Source: Selaginella moellendorffii (Eukaryota; Streptophyta; Lycopodiopsida; Selaginellales; Selaginellaceae). From it: DNA of 64,000 bases. The translations under genes and the position numbers were made by a program. The notes beneath the pieces are model-generated. The model made no database searches, had not been told where the DNA came from, and was given only the letters and a program-made list of their open reading frames with translations. Location: NCBI RefSeq assembly GCF_000143415.4, contig NW_003314298.1:1085250-1149249 (forward strand). Reading direction: 5' to 3'. Shown here piece by piece: positions 12,438 through 23,980 of the stretch (its first letter is position 1; the number at the start of each line of letters is the position of its first letter).

Positions 12438-13186
12438 ATGCAGCGCCGGCAGCTGTTAGAGAAGATCTACGCACCCTTTAAGGGTCTTCTGGAGCACTCC
12501 CAAGAATACAACGCGCTTGCTGCATCAGGTCAGGTATGGGAGACGTGGTTCCAGCCATTCAGCAAAATGGATGTCGATTTGAGGTATCAAGAGGGTCACC
12601 GAAAGATTCTAGATGCCCTGCGCAGTTTCACAGTGGTGAAAGAGGACCTGTTTGCAGCTCGGCTTGTGAGACTTGTAGCACCCAACTTTCTCCAGTTTGA
12701 TGATGCGAGTGGTGTACGCCCAGACTTTAGCTCCTTGCTACGTAGCGGCAGGGCACCAGGATTTAGCGACGAAGAGGTACAGATCACAGCAAACACACAA
12801 GAAGCCATCAACAGGATGCTTGAGAATCAGGCTTACATAGGACTGGAGGAAGAGAAGGAGTACCATAAGATCCTCCTGCAGAAGACCACGCAAGAAAACG
12901 TTGCTTGGTGGTCTCCCTCAATCGTGCAAAGTGCGGGTCAGTACAGGAAACATCCGCTGCGACCAGCTTTTTACGAGGAGCAGGTTTATCCTTGGATATG
13001 CTCATGAAGAGATTCCACTGCTGGCAAGTTTCACTCCGTCAGAACTCCTCTCTCAATGGGATCATTGTGGCATGCAGGATCATGATTGCATTTTTGCAGC
13101 TTCATCCCTTCCATGATGGAAATAACCGGTTAGCAAGGTTATGCCTAGCTAACAATCTCCTGAAGTTTGGCTGCTTACAATTCTAA
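12438..13186 (+). pseudogene. Fic/FIDO-domain gene, broken by frame changes
   Basis: The first frame runs from ATG 12438 to TGA 13005-13007 (189 aa) and includes a Fic-like lead-in, GQYRKHPLRP followed by VYP. The core Fic motif appears in another frame at about 13099-13135 as HPFHDGNNRLAR (consensus HPFx[D/E]GN[G/K]RxxR). Between them the similarity passes through a third frame (EEIPLLASFTPSELL at about 13006-13050). Two frame changes, near 12985-13005 and 13060-13080, are therefore needed. I found no GT-AG intron that restores the frame without deleting the conserved lead-in. The Asn after GN, in place of Gly or Lys, is a further departure. Intact Fic enzymes transfer AMP or related groups to protein hydroxyls. 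A sequencing error or unusual splicing is possible, but a pseudogene is the simplest reading. Confidence 0.65.
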
Positions 13187-13319
13187 TTTTATCAATCCTC
13201 ATGTCCAGAAAACAAGATCTTTGTCAAGAATTACTAGCAACATTATAGGACACCGGCTCCGAATTTTTCAGCTCGAAAAACACCGCGCGCTGCTTGCCAC
13301 TTCTTGGGGCCCGACAGCA

Positions 13320-13931
13320 TCATCTCTCCCTCGGTCTCATACACACCATGTCGTCGATGAGCGCCTTGAGCTCATGGAGCGAATGCACCTTGAAATCGGG
13401 TCGCTGGTGAAGAGGGAGCTCGTCAATCCTGTAGCGAAACAGTGGATCGACCAAGCAAGTCATCGCCCCCGCGCTCTTCCCACACGCAACATCGTCCTTC
13501 GCGGAATCTCCCACCATCAAAACTTCGCCAGGCTTGACGCCCCACGTTTCGCACACGCGCAGCAGCGGCTGAGGGGACGGCTTCATCGCCGAGGCCTCAT
13601 TCCCAAGTATCGGCGAGAATCTGGAACCGACGGCCAGCTCCCCCGCCTCGAAATTCTCCGCGTCTCTTCTGCTGCTCCGGGTGATCATCCCGCGCCGGAG
13701 CTTCTTGGAGTCGATAAAGCTGCATACCTCTGCCGCCCCAGGGAGTGCCCATTTGTTGGACCTCCCAGCCCTTTCTACCGCCTGCAATGCCAGCTCCGCT
13801 TCCTTTGGGGATGAGTAGACACGGCTCGCGACCGTGGCTTTCAGCGCCCGCAGGTCGAGCGTGGGCGGGATCCGTAGCGTCCCATCCAAATCAACCACGA
13901 CACCGCGAAGCACCGCCTTTACCAAACCCAT
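13320..13931 (-). CDS. HAD-superfamily hydrolase
   Basis: Intronless, 203 aa. HAD motifs appear in order: motif I DLDGT near residue 14 (nucleophile Asp plus general acid/base Asp), motif II Thr in MITRSS, motif III Lys in MKPSPQPLL, and motif IV GDSAKDD with its acidic pair. All catalytic residues expected of a small phosphatase are present. Short soluble plant HAD proteins of this kind exist, but the substrate is unknown. The gene faces the broken Fic gene tail-to-tail, about 130 nt apart. No targeting peptide is obvious. Confidence 0.85.
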   Translation of the reverse strand: MGLVKAVLRGVVVDLDGTLRIPPTLDLRALKATVASRVYSSPKEAELALQAVERAGRSNKWALPGAAEVCSFIDSKKLRRGMITRSSRRDAENFEAGELAVGSRFSPILGNEASAMKPSPQPLLRVCETWGVKPGEVLMVGDSAKDDVACGKSAGAMTCLVDPLFRYRIDELPLHQRPDFKVHSLHELKALIDDMVCMRPRER

Positions 13932-14084
13932 ATCTGTGAACCCTAAGTTTCAGGTTTATTCTCGAACATAATCTGGCATGTTGACCGTCCGATTTGCAGA
14001 TATGCGACTTTGGACGGTGCTGGTTAACTTCGATCCAAAAATGTCGACTACGTACTTACTAGTTAACTAAGTCTCCATGGATTT

Positions 14085-15350
14085 TCAGACTCTCGCAAGC
14101 TCCGACTCCGGCATAGCTGCACCAAAAAACTATTACTAGCAATACAGTCTTGATTGTATCTTTTTACCTGGCTTTTTTACCTGGCTTTTTCCTCGACTTC
14201 GACCTCGTCCTCAGTCAAAGTGGAAGAGCACAGTAGAGAATCCACTTTTGGAGCCTCTTCTAGTGCTCTTTCTTCACTCTCTTTGATACTCGTATTTGCG
14301 CGGCCCATGGTTATCCAGCTCAGATTTTATCTATCGTTTACCTGGCTCTGACTTCTCGGCCTCCATTTCCTCCCGAGTTTCCACGGACGTTTCTTCGACT
14401 TCGACCTCGTCCTCGGTGAAAGTGGAAGAGCACAGTAGAGAATCTGCCTTTGGTTCGTGGTCCTCCATAGCTGCACCAAAAAACCATGACTAACAACACA
14501 CTAATGATTTTATCTTTGTCCCTGGCTCGGACTCCATTTCCTCCCGAGTTTCCACGGACGTTTCTTCGACTTCGACCTTGTCCTCGGTGAAAGTGGAAGA
14601 GCACAGTAGAGAATCCGCCTTTGGATCGTGTTCCTCCATAGCTGCACCAAAAAGCCATGACTAAAACACACTCTTGATTTTATCTTTGTACCTGGCTCGG
14701 ACCCCATTTCCTCCCGAGTTTCCACGGCCGTTTCTTCGACTTCGACCTCGTCCTCTGTGGACAGTAGAGAATCCGCCTTTGGCAGCCTCTTCTAGTGCCC
14801 CATCTTCACTCTTTTTGTTACTCGTATTTGCACGCCTACGCGGCCCATGGTTATCCAGCTCGTGTTCCTCCGACTCCGCCATACCTGCAGCAAAAACATT
14901 ATTACAAACACAGACTTGATTTATTTTCTACCTGGTAACGCCCCGTGCTTCTCCAACTCTCTAACTTGTCCCACTCCCTCATAGCTGCACAAAAAACAAT
15001 GAGCAACACAAAAAGAGTTTGATTTTTATCTTCTACCTGCGTGGCATGATAGCGCCAGCACTCGCTCCGGAAATGGAGTGAAGAATACCTTCAAGTATTA
15101 TGTTGTAGAAGGGTGCCACGTCATTGCGAGCTGCAGAATCCAGTGCATCTGGAACAAGCCGACTGTACCGTGGTAGCATTGGTGGAGGGTAATTTCTTTT
15201 ATCTTGAAGAGAGCCATGCAGATTGCGGCAGAAGCTGCATCCAGCGTCCACACCGTTGCGGCAGAGGAGGGTTCGCTTGCATGGACAGTGCTTGTGGTGA
15301 CGATCCGGCTGCGAACACGCTGCAAAGACTAGGGAGTAGCTTTGAGACAT
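14085..15350 (-). CDS. hypothetical repeat gene with tandem exon-intron units (uncertain model)
   Basis: On the minus strand the repeat units below are separated by short AT-rich stretches that look like introns: donor GTACAAAG, GTAGAAA or GTAAA, acceptor GCAG followed by CTATG or GTATG. A possible first exon lies at about 15056-15350. Small exons follow at about 14942-14985 and 14700-14885, and the last could end AMPESELARV-stop at 14085. One frame of the unit is acidic (EEHDPKADSLL, KVEVEETSVETREEMESEP); another is Arg/Gly-rich (GRSRRNVRGNSGGNG). Different copies stay open in different frames, so the true protein is unclear and the locus may be decaying. No known family is recognised. Confidence 0.3.
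14100..15040. repeat. degenerate tandem repeat, unit about 170-240 bp
   Basis: A block containing CATAGCTGCACCAAAAA, then a TTATCTTTGTACCTGGCTCGG-like segment and a TCCTCCCGAGTTTCCACGGA / CTTCGACTTCGACCTCG / GAAAGTGGAAGAGCACAG segment recurs about five times; the first element begins near 14114, 14467, 14637, 14877 and 14980. A longer version of the unit adds a segment with CGCGGCCCATGGTTATCCAGCTC (about 14300 and 14840). Copies differ by indels and substitutions. Confidence 0.8.
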
Positions 15351-16475
15351 GCATGGTGGAGGACTACACCCCGGAAAGTCCTTAAAGTAGTTTTGTGCTT
15401 GAAATTTCTGCTAAATTTTTCCCATCTAGAAAGATTAAGCAAATATTTCCAGTTGGGAACCACAATATGTTTGTAGGAGTGAACTGAATGTGTTGAGTTA
15501 ATCTCCAGAACATTTTGGATGTGCGGTTATGAGAACTATTGAGTCTTCACACTTCAAAAGGTGGTCTACCAAGAAAAAAGAACATCTTTTAATCTTTATT
15601 TATACAAATAACTGACATTACAATCATCATTCTAAGATCAATTGTGTGCTAGACAACCTATATATATATATACCTTTTTTGAAAGAAAAAAAAGAGGTGA
15701 AATCTCACTATGATAAGCTTCTCTTATATCTCCAAACCAGTCTTTGCTACTTTGAGAGCATCCTTCATGATAAATCATTAGCGTGTCAATCAAAAATAAT
15801 ATCATTCATGTTATATTGCACACACTTCATTGTTGAGGATACAAAATCAATCCATCAGTACCTAGACAGCTCCAAAAGCCTATGGTAAGTCATCATGAAA
15901 AGCTAATAATTAGGAAATAAATAATTAACATTTATTATACATATATATAGTGATTTCTTATAGCATACGTGGTTTTCACATAGGATAATCACAAAGCATA
16001 ATTTAAACTTTCCATGTACCATATGTCATATACCACATGCCATATATTATATGTTTAAGGACAGTGAAGCGGAACTTGAGTTTCAAGGCCTTGGGCCACT
16101 GAACAAAAGAATGAAGCCAAACTCCTAAGTATGGAGCCAAAATAAAAGTAAAGCACATATTGATGCTTGAACATATAACTTAAAAAGCGAAGGGACAAAA
16201 GCACAGAATTGTAGCACACCTTATCTCTCTCCCCTTAAGCTAATTGGAAAAAAGGCAATTGCTTGATGAGAGATCCCTTAGTGGCTATTTTATCCCTATT
16301 TATCCCCCAAGGTTCCAAGGATCCACGGTGACAGTATATCCAAATCTCATCCCATGATCACATGCGCTACAGGAATGACTTAGAGTAGTCCTAAAGCATT
16401 TAATATCCCAATGTTATGACCAATACAAAAAATGGAGCTAAAAAGAATTTAACGCTATTTCAATATACCAATGCA

Positions 16476-16500
16476 ACCCCCCCTCCCCCCCCCCCACCCC
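16476..16500. repeat. poly-C tract
   Basis: A nearly pure C run with single T and A interruptions, preceded by AATGCAA and followed by TTCTCTTAGGAATG. It pairs in inverted orientation with the G tract at 21644-21676 and could form quadruplex structure on the complementary strand. Confidence 0.85.
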
Positions 16501-19500
16501 TTCTCTTAGGAATGTATGCTTTTAGCTTTCATAGGGCTAACTCAAACTTTACTAATATGGAATAACACTAAATTGTGAATTTGGGCATTGTGTTTAGGAC
16601 AATTTCTATATTCTATAGATATAGCAAATTAGCAAATCTAGACACTTTCCATAAATAATAATTGAGACCGAACGGAACTAATATAAGATGCATGATAGCG
16701 AGGGTGTTTGGTAGACAAAATATGTTATCACCTGGCGAATATTGAAGGACTAAGCTCAATATCACAGAGGTTCCTAACATTAGCAAATGCAAGCCAATAT
16801 ATGAGTTTCTCATACCGAGCCAAGTATGCTCAGCAAGAAACACATAGGAATTCTTACCTTATGTTTATCTAGCGTAAGTACATATATGATGACTAATTTC
16901 TCAACTAGCTTAGGTAGAGATTAAAAAAAAACCAACAATATCGACATTCTATTATCATAGTAGTAAAGAAAAAATATCCGAAAGGACTAACCGATAAATA
17001 ACTTTCGATACCCGTAGTCACATTCATGATATTTCTTGAAAATTATATGAATACTTTAATGGATACATATTTTCCAGATAGATAAATATTCAGATGAAAG
17101 ATGAATATTTTCAACATAAAACTCCTTGTGGGAAAAATGTTCCACAATATATTGAGTGCAAAAGACATTTAGGATCTAGTCAAGGATAGTGATCTCAAGG
17201 ATTATCTAGGTGAAAAGGGTTCATTCCAACCTATATTATAGGAAGGAACAACAAATTTGCAAAAATAATTAAAATTAAAATTTACTATTGCTTTATCTAA
17301 ATGATAATATATTTCCCACTTACTTTTAGTTTCTCTTACCTCTTACAATATATTCTCCTTGTAAATGTTTGGCAAGTGATTCCATGGCCTCAAGGTGACT
17401 TTGGCATTAATGAAAAATGTCTATGCTAAAATTATCTATAACAAGGAGATTTACTTACAAAATTTTAAGGGTATGGACCATTGTTTCAAAAGGGATTTAT
17501 GGAGGTGGTTGATAAAGAGAATACACAAGACCAAAATGTCAATTTGGAGCTAAGAAAATTTTCTATTATATTTTTGGTCAACAACTAGCTAGTTATAGCA
17601 AAGTATCATATTATATAGAATTTGTAGAATAAAGATAGATACACTTAGTGTGAATTGCAAGGGGAGTTTCCAAAAATATAGTAAGGATAATGAGGCTAAG
17701 AACTCTAATAATGCCTCCAAATTGAGTTGAGGTTGGATTAGGAGTTAATAAACTTGAGTGGGAGTGAGCATGGGTTTGAAGAGTGTAAAAAAACTCTTAT
17801 AAAAAATGTGGTCAAGAGTAGTTCCCACTCCCAAAACAAAAACTAACTACAATGCTCTTAACTCAAGTGAAATAGTGTCCTATTTAAGTATTATATGCCC
17901 CATTGGTTTTCGCCCCTTCCTAAGGGTTTGGATTTGCCCTTTCGGATAAAAGTGGGCAGTTGAGGTACTTATATTAGGCCATTAGGGCATAATGTTTCCA
18001 ATGTCCTTGATAAAGAAGTGTTGCTCCTTATCAAAAGTGTTTGGTGATGAATAATAATAGAGGGAATAAATATGAAGATATCTGAAAGGGTATAACTACT
18101 AGTGTTAAAGGCCAATCACTAGTACTTTAACTATCATCAACAATGTTTCAACTTTCTCAAAGATTCTATTTATAATACATTACACACTATTGCTTTTAAG
18201 GTTTTTAAAAAGACAAATAACTTGCTCTAAGAATGGGTATAAAAGTTATATTTCTTGAAACATGGGTTCAAGAACTTTTCTTTAGTTTATTGTCTTTAGA
18301 GAAATATGAGAGATCTCTTGATGCTGTAATAATATATGCATCACTTAGCAATATTAAGATTCATAAATGTGATTGTAGGTGTTGAAAATTATTTGTTGGC
18401 AATTCCTTTTAGATATCTTCTTTTACTGCTATGACTGTAAGCAATCAATATAGGCATTGTGAGTGTACTTAAACTAGATGAAATTTCTACGTATTATTGA
18501 TAACTTACTATATTTACCAAAACATCTTCACTATCATGTCTTATGTGTTGTGTAAACTCTTGAATTTGGACTTTCACCCAACCCAGTGCTAATTAAACCC
18601 AACCCTAGATATTTAAGACCTTTAACCAATTGGAAAAAGGAGTGCATTTTTGTTCATAAACCCTTTCCCTTTATATTTGAACCATTTTATATCATCTTTC
18701 AAGTTGTTTTTTTTAATTGTTTATAATCCACTATACTTTCTAGTATGTTCATGCCTTCATTTGAGAGCTATAGCTTTCTTGAAAGCCTTACTTTGTGGAC
18801 ACCTTACCCCTCAAGTTGAGCCCAATTAAATTAAATTGGATTATTAGATGTCAATTTTAATATATGGTGTGATTCCCTTGGCCAACTAACAGAGTCAAAC
18901 TCAAGACCCCTCTAATACCAAATGTAAGTTTTTGAATTTAGACTTTCCTAAAGGTCACCCAACATAATATTATTCAAACCCAATGACATTTAATCCCAAG
19001 TATCTCAAAACCATTAATTAATTGATATATTTAAACCTTTATGGATCATCTCTCAAATCATTCTTTTTACTTTCTTATATATTAGTCCTATTTGGTGCTA
19101 TTGGCTATTTATGAAAGGCATCTAGATCTGTTAGTGATGTCTAGATTCATAATATAGTATCATTCTATATTTAGTAAGTTTTGTGATTATCCTATAGACT
19201 AAATGGTAGAACATACATTCAAGATAAGAACTATGATGTTATGGCCAAGTGATCCTAAGTGGGATCCTCTAAATGATCTTTCTAAAAATCCTAAGTAATA
19301 TAAGATATTTTGCACCATTTATCTCTTTGTGATAGAAGTTGTAATCAAAGTTCTAAATGTGGGTGAGATTTGAGTTTTAGACAAGATTCCTTTATTTTGA
19401 GCTTTAATAATTTGGATGTGTAATTTCAGGCTTCTTTAAAACATAATAAAGTGATGTTTAATATTTTTTCAAATCTTCTAAATCTCAAAATGACTAGTGG

Positions 19501-21479
19501 GGATAAAAATAATTCTTTTAGCAATTGGAACGAGGACGTCTACCTTAAGCCATTAAATTAAAACTTTCTTGAATATTATAAGCAAGTAATTTTTATGTTA
19601 TAGAGTATGAAGAGAAAGAGAAGTTAGAAGATAGTTTTATAGTAATAGTGAATTTATCTTGTTGAAGCTCAAGTTTTCATTTGAAATAAAATCAATGATA
19701 TAGCTTAATCCAAGCTAATCCAAAAAGAAAACATAAATCAATTTATCTATTGCCTTTTTAAGGTATTTCTCTTATCCTTGCATAAAGAAACTTTTTTATA
19801 GCTAGTAAAGTATAAAATTGAATAATGACAAAAATGAGATAATGCTCTTTGTAAGAAATGGTCTTTCTACTTTTTCATAGTTACTAGAGAAAGTATTTTA
19901 CATTCCTTCCAAATTTTATAACAATAAGTGGGCTCTAAAGATGAAAATTTAACATGGTGAGGAATATGCATCAAATAAACATAAGTAATTGAGATGAGGT
20001 TAATAAAATTTTCTTTAACTTTTTAGATGTCTGATGACAGTTTTTGATGTTGAATTGAGAATCACTTCTACATATATTATAGTCATATAAACCACTCTTA
20101 AGAGCAATGTCTTCATCTTTGCACTTGTATTCATGCTCATGTAGTAAATGTGGTTTTGGAAAATAAAAACATCCAATTTAATTAAGGGTTATTTAATTAA
20201 AAAATTAATATTCTCTTCCTCATTTTAGCTTTATTCTTTCTTTATGAATCTCTATATTCCAGATTAATACTCACTTTCAATCCACTCTCTTTTTCAAATT
20301 TAGATAATAATGGTGTTAATGCAAATTTCATCAATCTAAAGTTTGTACTTTCTCATAGTATTTTCCTTTAACTAAAACAACATCTAATTTATGCTAAATT
20401 GGTGGAAAATTAATAAATTTTCTATATAGATATAGCATTATTTAAAATTCATTGCAATATCATCTTTAATGTTGTCTTCATTTTAAAGACTTTCATCATT
20501 TTAGTCTTCCTTAGTTTAAGCTCATGAATCTAATAGTGGATTGAAAGTAATATGATGTTAATTGGATAATTCTCCCCTTCTTTAAGTCTTATTCTCCAAA
20601 TTGCTGATATTTTTTTTGTATGAGTTCTAACATGTTTGCCATTTGAATCCTAATTTCGTCTTTGCAATTGCTATTCATCTAACATCAATTATATCTATCA
20701 AGATCAAATGCACTCTTCCCTCCAAGTATACCTACTTTGAGGATACTTTCAAAAAAAGAAGAAATAATATCTTGCCATTGCATTGATTTTATAATTGTCT
20801 CATTAATCTTGTAGAAGGTTTTATCTACAATCTTTCATTAGCAAAGTTAGAGGCATTATGTAGATATCTTAAGGAGAGTTTTTTTAAAAGGTTTTATTTA
20901 GCATTCTTAACCTTTAATTGGTACATATATCTTTTTTCTGTCAAAGAAGGATGAGTCTTTTCATTTGGTGGTTCATTATAACAATATGAACAAAGTTATC
21001 ATTTTTAATTAATATTCACTTCCATTGATCTTTTAGATGTTAAAGTTGCTTTCAAAAACTCAATTCTTCATAAAAATTGACAATATATAGTGTTTATAAC
21101 TTTATCTACATTTGGAAAGATAATGAGTAGAAAACAACCTTTTGTACTCATTCTACTTCAAATAATAATAATGCCTTTTTCTTTGATTAATACCTTTATT
21201 GTTTTCTAATATATGATGAATAACATCTTTTTATAAATAGAAATCCCTAAGCCCCAAAGTGGAGCCAAAAGAATGCCATATGGCAGTGGTCGAATTAGAA
21301 GTCTAACGAGCTTAATACATTTGGACCAAAAGCTCTAACTCGGAAAGTCGAGAGCAAAAGTGGAATTCTTAAATAAGTGCTTAAGGAACAAGGACAAAAT
21401 GATCAATGAACAAGTGTCTAGAAAAGGAAATGTTGTGACACATGGAAGTGTTGGGACTGACTCTAAGAAGGAGTTTGAA

Positions 21480-21600
21480 ATGGAGTCCAAAAACGAGTCT
21501 GAGATGGAGTTCAAGATGGAGTTCAAGACCCAGACCGAGATCAAAACCAAGATTGAATCCAAGTCCAAATCCAAATCTAAGACTAAATCCAAATACTAAT
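21480..21600 (+). repeat. short-period degenerate minisatellite
   Basis: Imperfect 6- to 12-bp repeats run through this stretch (GAGATGGAGTTCAAG, then AAATCCAAGTCCAAATCC). They keep a frame open over 21360-21599 whose product is only Glu/Lys/Ser repeats. I treat the open frame as a by-product of the repeat, not a gene. Confidence 0.65.
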
Positions 21601-21643
21601 ATAGATTGTGGGATGGAAGTCCAAAGCAATCATCCCCCAAAGA

Positions 21644-21676
21644 GGGGGGGGCGGGGGGGGGGTAGGGGTTGCAAGG
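21644..21676. repeat. poly-G tract
   Basis: G-rich run (seven to ten Gs, broken by C, TA and TT), followed by TTGCAAGGGGTTCC. It is the inverse of the C tract at 16476-16500, and the flanks are partly alike too. It is a strong candidate G-quadruplex on this strand. Confidence 0.8.
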
Positions 21677-23252
21677 GGTTCCAAAAATATAATAGGAAGA
21701 GTGTGAGGGTTGGACTTTAGTTGAATTAATTTGGCTAAGAAAGGCTAGTGTGACCCAAAAAAGTTATACCCACATAATAGGTGATGATATAACCATTGAG
21801 GAGTCCAAAGTTAAAAGGAATATGAATAGACAAATGAAGTAACTTGGTGAAATGTTCAAAAGCCAACTTTAGCTCCCTCAAGAGATTAAATGGTCAATAC
21901 TTTTAATTTAATTGTGGATAGCATTATTTATTTGGATACCTAGCGTGGGTTATTGAAACCTTTCTCTAACCACATGGATAAGCCACTTAAAGGCAAAAGG
22001 TGGGGAGAGTACCTATAATGCTCATGTTGGGTTGTAGTGTTTCGAAATATCATCCCAAAGTTTTAGACTATAAAAAAAAAAGGACTCTTATGTAGTGACC
22101 AAAGATATGGTCATGTAGCAAGGAAGTCTAAAATGTCAATGAGACTTAGTAGTCGGGTATTTGAGCTTTAACTTAGTGGCAGTGTTAGCAAGCACAACCA
22201 TAGACAGAAAAAGACTTAATAAGGACTAAAAAAGGGATATTGGGAAAAAGTGTTCCTTATGTTTTTAAATATTCTAAAGATGTTATCTTATCATAAGAGG
22301 GACCAAATATTATACATCACCCAATTGCATTCCACTCTTAAAAGTATACAACTACAAAAATTAATTAAAACATCTTCAACAAAGAACTACTTACAATTAT
22401 AAACTTTTTTTAAGTTTAGTGTTATTTTTTTGAAAATTCTCCCTATGTAACTACTATCTACAATGATCATAAAAACCTTTAGTTTTGGTTTTTTACACAT
22501 GTCCTCAATTGGTGTCAAGCTTAATGGTTATATCACTATCCCGTTTTAATTTATGATTATATTACACAATGCTCTTACTCGATCTCACACCCTCATTTAT
22601 TAATTTTACATTTGATCTTTAACATCAAACTCTCCTTATCAGTAATAAAAGGCTTTAGTTTATTTCTACCTTTTGGGATTAATATCTTTCCTTCATTCAA
22701 GGAAGCTATAAACTACTATATTTAGATTGATGGGTTATACTATTCAAAATTTTGAGCAATATCTTTAATGCTATATTTCCTATTAACAAAATGATTGAGT
22801 TGATTCACTTCTTTCTACTAAATTTGCTTATAATAATTTTTAGCATTCTTTAATGCTTCACTCTTCATTCTTTGTTAATTATAGCTTTCATTATCATTGA
22901 TTATTTTTATTTCCTCTAGCATTTGATCTTATAAATGATTTTATTACTGCTCTTGCTATTGCTTTAAATTCTTTTCATCACTATCACCTTTCTCATACCC
23001 AACCTTCTCATCACTATAGTATTAATTATTCTTGCCAACTTAATCCTTATCTTCAAAGTTGGATCAGATTATCAACATGTAATTGCCAACAATAACCTTT
23101 ACAGGAAGTGGTTGTGAAGTATAAGCGGGCTCACAAAACGTGTGATAAGTATTTTTAATTTTACCTTTAATGTAATGGCAAAATCTAGATTTTTGTACAA
23201 AATGTTTTTTAAACTAGCCTATCTCCATGCCAACCCTGGTTTCCATAAAAAA

Positions 23253-23934
23253 TCAAAATGATGTTTTGGCAGCCAATCGAATGCTTTCCTTGCTATTGGA
23301 CAAGGCTAGGAAAGACATCGCTTCTCCATCGAAAGAAAGTAACCCACTGAGCAGACACCCTTGTACCTGTTCCCTAGTGACTTTCGGACTCTGACTCGCA
23401 TGAAACCAGCTGAAAGTTATTGGACCACCATCGGCTGTGCCACCATGTAGCTTCTCTACACCAGGCTTTATCCACGAGGTGTTGAGCGAATCTGCAAATC
23501 TCCCCTTGAATTTCATTGTGTTAAAGTGTCTACATTCCCCCTGCAATGCCGCTCTCACACAAACCAGGGGAGCACAACTATAGTGTACTCACGATAAATT
23601 CTTCATGTTTCTTAATTCTTTTGAACGCCATTACTAACAAAATGGCACAGGGTCCTGTAGTAGAACTGGAGCATGGTGATGTGTGATTCCCAGCTTCAGG
23701 AGACTTTTCTTTTGCAAAGTCACTGAATGTTTCATTTTTTTTTTTCCAGGTGTGACCCATCCCTCCCGCTAACCAGGAGGAACTAGAACGGTCCGAGCTC
23801 TCAGCTCTATAGATTTGCCATCCAGTACGGCTTGACACATTCAAGAACAAGTATAAAAAGCTAATATGCATCAGGTACAGCTGCTGCTGCTCAGCTGAGG
23901 GAAGCTCAAAAGGGTAGCAAACAAAATGTAGCAA
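23253..23934 (-). CDS. hypothetical, possible gene fragment
   Basis: Two open stretches on the minus strand (23578-23934 and 23253-23558) could be linked by a small intron with a GTGAGT donor near 23579. They include the phrases GWQIYRAESSDRSSSSW and GGPITFSWFHASQSP. I recognise no family. GC content is higher than in the AT-rich block just before it. It may be a gene fragment or chance open sequence between the repeat block and clpB. Confidence 0.2.
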
Positions 23935-23980
23935 AACAAAAATGACTTAAAATGTAGCAAACAAAAAAAAAAAATTTATT

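Larger units (their letters stand above)
15400..23250. other. AT-rich, CpG-depleted, gene-free block
   Basis: Almost 8 kb without a supported gene. By eye I count about five CG dinucleotides between 17041 and 19560, where base composition alone would predict several dozen; neighbouring gene regions are full of them. Stops are frequent in all frames. This is the pattern left by long-term cytosine methylation and deamination, so the block is probably ancient decayed repeat or transposon DNA. No reverse transcriptase, integrase or transposase motif survives that I can read. Confidence 0.6.

Noticed and set aside
12983-13099. An intron joining the Fic lead-in directly to the HPF motif
   Set aside because: GT at 12983 and AG at 13099 would splice in frame but would remove the conserved segment with EEIPLLASF that precedes the core, so I keep the pseudogene call.
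21360-21599. 80-codon frame in the gene-free block
   Set aside because: Its product is only Glu/Lys/Ser repeats generated by the underlying minisatellite; flanks are CpG-depleted non-coding DNA.
15400-23250. Insertion of plastid or mitochondrial DNA
   Set aside because: The AT-richness suggested it, but no organellar gene fragments were recognised, and CpG depletion with many stops fits old nuclear repeat DNA better.
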